15,671 bases of DNA, from assembly GCA_001464165.1 (NCBI GenBank), contig LNEX01000582.1:1-15671 (forward strand), in the 5' to 3' direction. The translations under genes and the position numbers were made by a program. The stretch is from a bacterium Ga0077546. Its GTDB lineage: Bacteria; Cyanobacteriota; Vampirovibrionia; Obscuribacterales; Obscuribacteraceae. The first letter of the stretch is position 1. Every line of letters begins with the position of its first letter. This document shows positions 1 to 5,022 of the stretch, one piece after another. The notes beneath the pieces were generated by a model that was not told the DNA's origin, made no database searches, and worked only from the letters and a program-made list of their open reading frames with translations.

Positions 1-81
1 ACTTTCGAGAAGAGGGAGGGTGGCCGCACTGAAGCGCGCCACCTTGGTGTTGGCCGGAAAGAGTTGGAGGAAGCCGCTCAT
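1..81 (-). CDS. Hypothetical protein, N-terminal fragment (runs off window)
   Basis: An open frame begins with ATG at 81 and stays open for 27 codons to the window edge. The peptide starts MSGFLQLFPANTKVARFS. Its start codon overlaps the TGA of the upstream gene in an ATGA arrangement (positions 78-81). This is typical of translational coupling and is the main reason to believe the gene. No family can be recognised from so short a piece. The fragment has no signal peptide or membrane segment. Confidence 0.55.
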   Translation of the reverse strand, partial: MSGFLQLFPANTKVARFSAATLPLLES

Positions 82-296
82 GGCGTCGCCTGCCCGCGAA
101 CCAGACGGAAAAGCAGCCCCACAGCGCGGACGACAGCGAGCACCGTCAGCGCCACCACCAGGAAGAGCGCACACAATGCAGCGACGAACAAGCCCTTAGC
201 AACCGACGGCGCACCCACCACAGTCACCACAGCGAAGACGATGGCCAAGTCGACCAGGGTTATGCCGCCGGTGAAAGATTGAAGACGAATTTTCAT
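78..296 (-). CDS. Small membrane protein, possibly prepilin-like (72 aa)
   Basis: The 72-residue product begins MKIRLQSFTGG and has two hydrophobic stretches (about residues 12-31 and 34-62), ending in a basic tail. A GAAAGG Shine-Dalgarno site lies about 9 bases before the ATG. The short basic leader ending in Gly-Gly, followed by ITLVDLAIVFAVV, resembles a type IV prepilin cleavage site. Here Asp sits at mature position +5, where Glu is usual. The next gene upstream carries a perfect prepilin motif, which makes the resemblance more interesting. The stop overlaps the start of the following gene. The product could instead be an ordinary two-helix membrane protein; function unknown. Confidence 0.6.
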   Translation of the reverse strand: MKIRLQSFTGGITLVDLAIVFAVVTVVGAPSVAKGLFVAALCALFLVVALTVLAVVRAVGLLFRLVRGQATP

Positions 297-309
297 GACA
301 GACCTTTCG

Positions 310-322
310 CAGGCTGTAAGCC
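310..322. other. Small intercistronic hairpin
   Basis: AGGCT-GTA-AGCCT forms a 5-bp stem with a 3-base loop between the two prepilin-like genes, just before the Shine-Dalgarno site of the 72-aa gene. It has no U-tract. It is too short to be sure it matters. Confidence 0.25.
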
Positions 323-336
323 TCAGTTGGAAGCGA

Positions 337-648
337 CTAGGAGAAGCTGATGTGCACCCTGCCGCTGAAGAAGGTGAAATAGATGACGGTGCCGACGATG
401 ATGGCCAGAATGCCCAGAATGGCCATGCAAACCAGCAGCTCGATCAAGGTGAAGCCACCTTGACGACGACAACGACCAGACCCGCCGTAGCAGCCGCGGC
501 GCAGCGGAGGAGCTGCCGCAAAGGCCAGAGCGATGGCACCGCCAGTAGCGGCATCGCGCCGCTTTTGCCAGACAAAAAGCGACAGCGGCAAGATCACGGC
601 CAGCGCAAAAGTCAGCGCAGAAGGGAAGAGCGAGATAAAGTGTTCCAT
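337..648 (-). CDS. Membrane protein with internal type IV prepilin motif (103 aa)
   Basis: The 103-residue product has one hydrophobic segment near residues 8-27, a basic/glycine-rich linker (about 28-63) and then a textbook prepilin signature. This is Gly65 followed by Phe66-Thr-Leu-Ile-Glu70, with a hydrophobic helix to about residue 93. Known prepilins and pseudopilins carry this motif after a short N-terminal leader. Prepilin peptidase cuts after the Gly, methylates Phe +1, and needs Glu +5. Here a transmembrane segment precedes it, and cleavage would leave only about 38 residues with almost no globular domain. No ATG, GTG or TTG lies in frame just before the motif. The start ATG has a GGTGG-type Shine-Dalgarno site. 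Role unknown; a minor pseudopilin or an assembly-competing peptide are inferences. Confidence 0.65.
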   Translation of the reverse strand: MEHFISLFPSALTFALAVILPLSLFVWQKRRDAATGGAIALAFAAAPPLRRGCYGGSGRCRRQGGFTLIELLVCMAILGILAIIVGTVIYFTFFSGRVHISFS

Positions 649-685
649 TTTGCCACCTGTGAATTTGAGTGAGTTGAATCAGTTA

Positions 686-714
686 CGAGAAGCGAGAGAT
701 TTTCTCGCTTCTCG
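686..714. other. Strong intercistronic stem-loop without U-tract
   Basis: CGAGAAGCGAGA (686-697) pairs perfectly with TCTCGCTTCTCG (703-714), a 12-bp stem around a loop of five bases (which may tighten by a G-T pair). It lies 15 bases after the stop of the lipoprotein gene in the direction of transcription. The bases that follow in the minus-strand transcript (UAACUGAUUC) are not a U-tract. It therefore does not look like a classical intrinsic terminator. It may be an RNA-stabilising or processing element, or a Rho-independent terminator of atypical form. Confidence 0.55.
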
Positions 715-729
715 CTGAGCTAAAGACGC

Positions 730-1164
730 TTACTTGCCTTGATGCTTGAAGTGCGGGCGATCGCGCATGTCGATCAGCATCCACGCCTCCATCTGCGGTG
801 CGCCGATGTCGCTAATGATCTGCTCTTCGGTGAGCAGAGGGATGTCCTTGTTGGCGTACCAGACCTTGCCCACGAACACCGTGCGACCGCTGGCATGGTA
901 GACATATTCCAGCCTCTCGCCGCCGTCACAGAGGACTTCGATCAGGGCATACTGACCGGCCACGTGGGTGTTCAGTCGCAGACAATTGACGAGGTTGCCA
1001 CCGGAGGGGATGTTCGCCAGATCTTGGTCGACCAGGCCTTGCAGGTAGACACCGTCGGCAGCAGGCGCAGGAGGAGCGTCCACCGACTCACGATTGCAGG
1101 CACTGAGGCCAGACAGAAGTACGAGGGCGGAGGCGACGACCAGTTTCGAACGCAAGGATTTCAT
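730..1164 (-). CDS. Putative lipoprotein (144 aa)
   Basis: The N-terminus has a basic start (MKSLRSK), a hydrophobic core and a lipobox LSAC with Cys23. This is the standard signal for lipid modification and cleavage by signal peptidase II. A Pro/Ala-rich linker follows the cysteine (PPAPAADG). The rest is a soluble domain of about 100 residues with no family I recognise. Residues after Cys23 are Asn-Arg, so the +2 position gives no clear inner-membrane retention signal. The ATG at 1164 is preceded by a modest GGAA Shine-Dalgarno site. The gene lies in a minus-strand run with membrane and prepilin-like proteins, which suggests a cell-envelope role. Confidence 0.75.
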   Translation of the reverse strand: MKSLRSKLVVASALVLLSGLSACNRESVDAPPAPAADGVYLQGLVDQDLANIPSGGNLVNCLRLNTHVAGQYALIEVLCDGGERLEYVYHASGRTVFVGKVWYANKDIPLLTEEQIISDIGAPQMEAWMLIDMRDRPHFKHQGK

Positions 1165-1223
1165 ATATTTCCAATCAAAAGGTGGGGATGAGGAAGAGAA
1201 CGGGGAAGGGGAGAAGAAAGAAG

Positions 1224-1245
1224 CGACGAGTCATTCAGCTCGTCG
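1224..1245 (-). terminator. Weak terminator-like hairpin after the 192-aa gene
   Basis: CGACGAG (1224-1230) and CTCGTCG (1239-1245) form a 7-bp stem with an 8-base loop that includes the stop codon of the 192-aa gene. The minus-strand transcript continues with a pyrimidine-rich CUUCUUUCUUCUCC. That is suggestive of termination but is not a clean U-tract. Confidence 0.35.
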
Positions 1246-1813
1246 GCAGTACCACCGCAAGCAGTGCAGCACCAGCTCTTGGGCAAGAGGCTGAAGCAGA
1301 GTCGCCGGCAGGAGCAGACAGCGCGACAATCTTGCCTTGCAGTGCCAAAGATTCGGCTTGCTGGCGACCGAGTTTGGCCTTGAGGAAATCACACTCGCCG
1401 ACGGGGCGATCGTGACCTTCACACTCGGCGACATCGGCAAGCAGACCAGAGCAGATCTGCTGCGCTTCGATGGCCTTGATCTCGGCGTCGAGGGCATGCG
1501 ACTGGCGCAGGTAGAAGCTCAAGTCGCTGGGGAAATCGGAGCGCCGGTAGGTCAAGGTTTCACCGACGTTGCCCGCCGTCTTTTCCACCAGTTGAGCCTC
1601 GTACTTTGCGGTGGCAATCTGCTGAACGCGCTGCTTCTGTTCATGCACAGACAGCGTGACACAGGTAACAGCGTCGAGCGACTGCCGGGCCGACAATGCC
1701 TGAGCGGTCACCTTGAGCACGTAGGCCTGATTGAACGCTTCCAAAATCACACGGTAAAGGCTGTGCGTCGGAGTGGTCAACTTGGGCTTGAACTCGAAAA
1801 TTTTGGCTGACAT
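1235..1813 (-). CDS. Hypothetical protein, mostly helical (192 aa)
   Basis: The product starts MSAKIFEFKPKLTTPTHSLY, with an ACAGGAG Shine-Dalgarno site about 6 bases before the ATG. Residues about 20-100 are rich in Ala, Gln, Glu and Lys and look alpha-helical, perhaps coiled coil. The second half contains several cysteines and ends in a hydrophobic Ala/Leu/Val stretch (about 170-190) that could be a weak C-terminal membrane anchor. No conserved motif or family was recognised. The frame choice rests on the strong ribosome-binding site and on its fit within the minus-strand gene run; the opposite frame is a shadow. Confidence 0.6.
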   Translation of the reverse strand: MSAKIFEFKPKLTTPTHSLYRVILEAFNQAYVLKVTAQALSARQSLDAVTCVTLSVHEQKQRVQQIATAKYEAQLVEKTAGNVGETLTYRRSDFPSDLSFYLRQSHALDAEIKAIEAQQICSGLLADVAECEGHDRPVGECDFLKAKLGRQQAESLALQGKIVALSAPAGDSASASCPRAGAALLAVVLPTS

Positions 1814-1871
1814 AAACGGCTCCTGTTGTTAAACGGTCAAACGAAGAACGGCTGGTATGGCGATCTTGCAA

Positions 1872-2663
1872 TCACCAAACGCGGAAAGAAGCCAGCAGAA
1901 AGCTGCGATTGTGAAGGCCCTGGTGCTCGAGTTCGCCGTTGTAGAAATCACCAAGCCCAGAGAGCTTATGGTCGAAGCCCGGCATCGGCTCGTAGCTGAC
2001 ATTGGCGCAACCGGCTTGAGCAGCTGTGGCCTCGGAGAAACAGAAGAGCAGGAACGTCCACCTGGGGTAGAGCTTGTCGAGCTTGGCGAAAAGCGCTGCA
2101 TTGAGCTGAGGACGCTTGGCCTCGGCAACGGCACCGATGGCACTGACGATCTTCTCGGCGCGGTCAGCAATCACCACGTCGTAAATGCCGTTGTCGAAGT
2201 TGGAGATGACTTCGACACCACCAATGGGGTCAACGCGAGGGCTCGGTGACTGAGGCGCAGAGGTATCGCTGTTGGCGCTCATGAAAGATGAGACTTTGCC
2301 CTTGGGGACGAGGCTGTCGCCATCAACAGTGCCAGGCTTGGCGGGGACGGCGATCATCATGGCATTGCCCAGATTGAGGGTGACAGGCTTGCTGGAACTG
2401 ACTGCCTTGGCGCCTTCGCCGGTCAATGGAGCGCTCAAGATACCCTCCGGAGTCTCATCCAAAAGATCGCGACGCGATACCAGAGCACGAGTCGGCACAT
2501 TGCCAGTCGTCGCCCTAGGAGCACCGCTCCTGTGCACTTCGACCGTATTAGAGTAACTGCAGAAATGACGATAGCCGCCATTGACGCGCTCTTCGGAAAC
2601 GACCAGCATGCTGTTGCTGTACGTGAACACGATTTCGGGATGACGATCATTGCTGAGAGACAT
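1872..2663 (-). CDS. Hypothetical protein (263 aa)
   Basis: The product begins MSLSNDRHPEIVFTYSNS, after a TAGGACA Shine-Dalgarno site about 8 bases upstream of the ATG. The first 60 residues look beta-rich. Residues about 125-150 form a Ser/Pro-rich linker, followed by a mixed helical region with one moderately hydrophobic patch (TFLLFCFSEATAAQ). There is no signal peptide or clear transmembrane helix. I recognise no family. It could be a two-domain structural or regulatory protein of the surrounding minus-strand cluster. Confidence 0.6.
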   Translation of the reverse strand: MSLSNDRHPEIVFTYSNSMLVVSEERVNGGYRHFCSYSNTVEVHRSGAPRATTGNVPTRALVSRRDLLDETPEGILSAPLTGEGAKAVSSSKPVTLNLGNAMMIAVPAKPGTVDGDSLVPKGKVSSFMSANSDTSAPQSPSPRVDPIGGVEVISNFDNGIYDVVIADRAEKIVSAIGAVAEAKRPQLNAALFAKLDKLYPRWTFLLFCFSEATAAQAGCANVSYEPMPGFDHKLSGLGDFYNGELEHQGLHNRSFLLASFRVW

Positions 2664-2700
2664 AGTCTATTTGTCCTATAGAATTGTGCAGCGAGTATTG

Positions 2701-2727
2701 CTGGACCAACTAAACTAGTTGGCCCAG
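2701..2727. other. Intercistronic stem-loop without U-tract
   Basis: A 12-position stem with one A-C mismatch (CTGGACCAACTA against TAGTTGGCCCAG) closes a 3-base loop. It lies about 20 bases after the stop of the YvlD-like gene and before the 263-aa gene. The minus-strand tail CAAUACUCGC is not U-rich, so it is not a classical terminator. Confidence 0.5.
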
Positions 2728-2746
2728 ATCCAGTGAGAAGCTGCTG

Positions 2747-3121
2747 TCAGCGGCTGCCGGTGCTGCGGCGGCTCAGAAGACCGAACACGTGGTTGACCAG
2801 CCAGATGCAGAGGCCGGCGACGACTGCAGCTTCCCAACTGGCCACGGTGAGGCGCTCGGGGAACCAAAAGGACGTCAGCTGCAGGGTGACTGCCGGGATG
2901 AACATCTGCAGGACGACGAGCACGATCAAGCCGATGCCGAAAGTGCTGAGGCCGATGACCGCCGCCAAGAGGCCGACAACCACGCTGACGCCGGTGAAGA
3001 GCGCGCCGCAAACGATGCCCTGGGGCCAGAAGCCGCCATGGATGGCAACACCGGGGACGATGGCGGGGAAGGCGTAGGCGAAGAGGAGAGCCATGATGAT
3101 GATGCGAGCGACGAGATTCAT
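2747..3121 (-). CDS. Four-helix membrane protein, YvlD / 'phage holin family 4' type (124 aa)
   Basis: The product MNLVARIIIMALLFAYAF has four hydrophobic helices (about 5-24, 33-55, 57-76 and 96-114). It shows the internal duplication typical of the YvlD/PF04020 family: a P-x-V stretch, then FW and an Ala-rich helix, appearing once at about 23-45 and again at about 86-108. Despite the 'phage holin' label, most members are chromosomal envelope proteins of unknown function, in Bacillus linked to the envelope-stress operon yvlABCD. The frame is open further upstream, but that extension would run over the purine tract and the next gene. The ATG at 3121 begins a standard-length family member. Its Shine-Dalgarno site is weak. 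An adjacent membrane gene upstream suggests a pair. Confidence 0.7.
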   Translation of the reverse strand: MNLVARIIIMALLFAYAFPAIVPGVAIHGGFWPQGIVCGALFTGVSVVVGLLAAVIGLSTFGIGLIVLVVLQMFIPAVTLQLTSFWFPERLTVASWEAAVVAGLCIWLVNHVFGLLSRRSTGSR

Positions 3122-3146
3122 GATTTGCTTTCGAAGTGAAGTGGAA

Positions 3147-3169
3147 GGGAAGGGAAGGGAAGGGAGGGG
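3147..3169 (+). repeat. GGGAA pentanucleotide repeat, potential G-quadruplex
   Basis: Within an intergenic polypurine tract (about 3141-3183) there are five G-runs, GGG at 3147, 3152, 3157 and 3162 and GGGG at 3166, separated by one or two A. This meets the usual G3N1-7 rule for an intramolecular quadruplex. The G-rich strand is the template strand for the flanking minus-strand genes; their RNA would be C-rich. A pure microsatellite is the alternative explanation. Confidence 0.6.
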
Positions 3170-3210
3170 AGAGAAAGAAAGAGGGCAGAGACTTTGCCAC
3201 GCTCGTCGAA

Positions 3211-3651
3211 CTAGTCGACCTTGCGATTGGGGAAGCCGACGATGCCCAGCGGTTGCAGCAAGCCCGCAAGCAGAAGCGGTAGGCCACCGCTGCAAAGCAG
3301 ACCGACCAACAGCGGCCAAGAAGAAAGGACTGACCACTGATGGATGAAGCTGGCCAGCACCGGGCCAAGGCCGTAGCCGATGCCGAAGGCAATGTACCAG
3401 CCGAGCATCTGCTTCAGCGACAAACGTGGAAAGTTGAAGGGCGGGAACGGCAATGTCATGATCACACCGAACAGCAGTTGGGCCCAGACGATGCCGCCAA
3501 TGCCGGTGAAGAGAGCAGCCGTCATCAGCGAATCGGTATACAAATTGGCAGCGGTGAAGAGGCCGAAGCCGACCAAGCCATTGGGAACTGCGATCAGAGA
3601 GCCACCACCGACGATGACGATGGAATTCACGATGAACTCATACAGTCTCAT
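3211..3651 (-). CDS. Polytopic membrane protein (146 aa)
   Basis: The product begins MRLYEFIVNSIVIVGGG and has four hydrophobic segments at roughly residues 8-28, 42-68, 83-104 and 110-138. Pro/Phe/Arg and His/Gln/Trp-containing loops separate them. A TTAGGAA Shine-Dalgarno site lies close before the ATG. I do not recognise the family. It sits directly upstream of the YvlD-like four-helix gene and has a similar size and layout, so the two may act as a pair in the membrane. The strong terminator only about 50 bases upstream leaves little room for a normal promoter. Expression may therefore depend on read-through or an internal start. Confidence 0.65.
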   Translation of the reverse strand: MRLYEFIVNSIVIVGGGSLIAVPNGLVGFGLFTAANLYTDSLMTAALFTGIGGIVWAQLLFGVIMTLPFPPFNFPRLSLKQMLGWYIAFGIGYGLGPVLASFIHQWSVLSSWPLLVGLLCSGGLPLLLAGLLQPLGIVGFPNRKVD

Positions 3652-3703
3652 TTTGTTTCCTAACTACGGTTAGAGAGAAAGGAGAGAAGTCGACAAAGAA
3701 AAC

Positions 3704-3739
3704 TCGAGATAGAGCCAGGCAAGCCGGGCTCTATCTCGA
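3704..3739 (-). terminator. Intrinsic terminator after the 66-aa gene
   Basis: TCGAGATAGAGCC (3704-3716) and GGCTCTATCTCGA (3727-3739) form a perfect 13-bp stem with a 10-base loop, beginning one base after the TAG of the 66-aa gene. The minus-strand transcript continues with GUUUUCUUUG, a good U-rich tail. It is the only convincing intrinsic terminator inside the long minus-strand gene run, and it divides that run into two parts. Confidence 0.8.
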
Positions 3740-3740
3740 T

Positions 3741-3941
3741 CTAGTGGACGTCACCGACGTTCACGTAAATCAAGAAAACACCTTTCTTCCATTCAGCAGA
3801 ATCCGTTGGGTTGCCACCGGCCAGCCACGCTTTGTAGGCAGCAGGCCACTGTGCGTCCGTCGGCTTGATGCTGAGCGAGGGGAGGCCAGCAGAAGGAGCA
3901 TTCTGCAAACCCACCAACTCAAAACACGATTTCGTTTCCAT
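3741..3941 (-). CDS. Small hypothetical protein (66 aa)
   Basis: METKSCFELVGLQNAPSAGL is preceded by a very strong GGGAGG Shine-Dalgarno site (about 3948-3953) seven bases before the ATG. The start lies 23 bases inside the 3' end of the upstream TPR-like gene, in another frame. The ribosome-binding site and the terminator immediately after the stop make this a real gene despite its size. The sequence has a Trp-containing middle (QWPAAYKAWLAG) and a hydrophobic C-terminus (GVFLIYVNVGDVH). No family was recognised. Confidence 0.65.
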   Translation of the reverse strand: METKSCFELVGLQNAPSAGLPSLSIKPTDAQWPAAYKAWLAGGNPTDSAEWKKGVFLIYVNVGDVH

Positions 3942-4530
3942 CAGACACCTCCCTCAGTAAAAGACTGGCAGTGCCACCATTGAGCACATCGGGATTGGCA
4001 ACAAGGTAAGCACCCATGTTGCTGGCAGCAGCAGCAGCAGCTTCCTGATTTCCCAGTAACATCTCGCTGCGGTAGAGCCAGTAGTAAGCGTAAGCAGCCG
4101 ACGGACTGCAATAGCCTGGCACTTGTTTCAGCACCGCTGTTGCTACCTTGGCCGCAGCCTGCCCGGCTACAGCGCGGCCACCACGAACGCAGGCTTCAGC
4201 AAGCAGCACCGTCACCTCGAAGGAGCGACGGTTGCCGCTGCCGAAGAGACGGTCATAGCCGACCACCGCAGCCTCGAGGTGGGGAGCAGCCTTGGTGCAG
4301 TCAAGGCCGACAAGATAGATACGGCCCAGTCGGTCATGCACGTGCGCCATCAGCTGTTGCAAGCGATGCTTCTCGTTGGTGCCGGCTGCCAGCACTTCGA
4401 GAATGGCCAAAGCGACGTTGTAGTGCAGCAGAGCTTCCTCTGTCGTGCGGGCCGATTCGAACTGATGGCCTGCGGTGATTGCCTCTTCTACTCGGACGAA
4501 GTAGCCTTGGAGGGAAGTTTGGTTGTTCAT
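3919..4530 (-). CDS. Helical TPR-like protein (203 aa)
   Basis: The protein is almost wholly alpha-helical and Ala-rich. Paired helices such as ARTTEEALLHYNVALAILEV and RLGRIYLVGLDCTKAAPHLE have the spacing and small-residue pattern of tetratricopeptide repeats. About three to four degenerate units are visible between residues 20 and 185. Such folds mediate protein-protein contact. No signal peptide or membrane helix is seen, so it is probably cytoplasmic. A CGAGGAA Shine-Dalgarno site lies about 9 bases before the ATG. The 3' end overlaps the 66-aa gene, which suggests coupled translation of the two. Confidence 0.65.
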   Translation of the reverse strand: MNNQTSLQGYFVRVEEAITAGHQFESARTTEEALLHYNVALAILEVLAAGTNEKHRLQQLMAHVHDRLGRIYLVGLDCTKAAPHLEAAVVGYDRLFGSGNRRSFEVTVLLAEACVRGGRAVAGQAAAKVATAVLKQVPGYCSPSAAYAYYWLYRSEMLLGNQEAAAAAASNMGAYLVANPDVLNGGTASLLLREVSDGNEIVF

Positions 4531-4587
4531 GTGGAAGTTCCTCGTTTTCGTGTTTTAACTTGCGCGAAGCAACGGCAAGCCCAAGCT

Positions 4588-4658
4588 TGACGCTGCCTCT
4601 TCTTCTTTCTTTTCTTTGAAGTCGCTTGAACTTCTACGCCGCTCTCAAAGCAGCGTCA
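4588..4658. other. Long-range inverted repeat around the stop of the 106-aa gene
   Basis: TGACGCTGC (4588-4596) and GCAGCGTCA (4650-4658) are perfect 9-base reverse complements about 53 bases apart. The right arm contains the stop codon of the 106-aa gene. The loop holds a polypyrimidine run (about 4596-4617). It might fold into an extended 3' structure in RNA, but chance cannot be excluded. Confidence 0.3.
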
Positions 4659-4976
4659 GCGGATTGCCGGACCTTCGCAGATGACGCCCTCGGGGAAAAT
4701 CAGGCAGTCGCGCAGTGACTCCGGGCCCACGGGAGGCTGGGCCTCGCCGGCAGAAGGCAGAGCCGGGGCGCGGAAGTTCAGGGTCTGTGTCTCCGGGTCC
4801 CACCATGCCGGGGCCGTGGCCTTGTCGACAGTGAAGTCGATCTTGGGCAGGTCCATGGCGTTCAGCAAGCTGCGCACGGCTGCGCCAGGGTCGAATGTCG
4901 CTTCCACAGACTCTTGCTCGCTTTCCGGCGGCGGGGTGAAGAACGGGTAGTGACTATAGAAACTGTCGTTGCTCAT
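4656..4976 (-). CDS. Small acidic hypothetical protein (106 aa)
   Basis: The product starts MSNDSFYSHYPFFTPPPESE. It is acidic and Pro-rich, with no membrane segment and no motif I recognise. I chose the ATG at 4976 because the longer frame (from 5090) would overlap the end of the dikinase-like gene and adds a low-complexity Thr/Lys stretch. The Shine-Dalgarno site for the chosen start is weak (GAAAG). It lies 46 bases after the dikinase-like gene, so it is probably co-transcribed with it and might be a partner. Confidence 0.55.
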   Translation of the reverse strand: MSNDSFYSHYPFFTPPPESEQESVEATFDPGAAVRSLLNAMDLPKIDFTVDKATAPAWWDPETQTLNFRAPALPSAGEAQPPVGPESLRDCLIFPEGVICEGPAIR

Positions 4977-5022
4977 GATTTTCTTTCGTTTGGTTTGGTT
5001 TGTAGTCGATTTCAGTCGACCG

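Noticed and set aside
2747..3121. A true phage holin, hence a prophage
   Set aside because: The family name is historical. Most YvlD-like proteins are not holins, and no lysin, capsid, tail or integrase gene is visible.
3122..3392. Longer starts for the YvlD-like membrane protein (from 3337 or 3392)
   Set aside because: They would translate the purine repeat tract and overlap the upstream membrane gene. The family normally begins at the first membrane helix.
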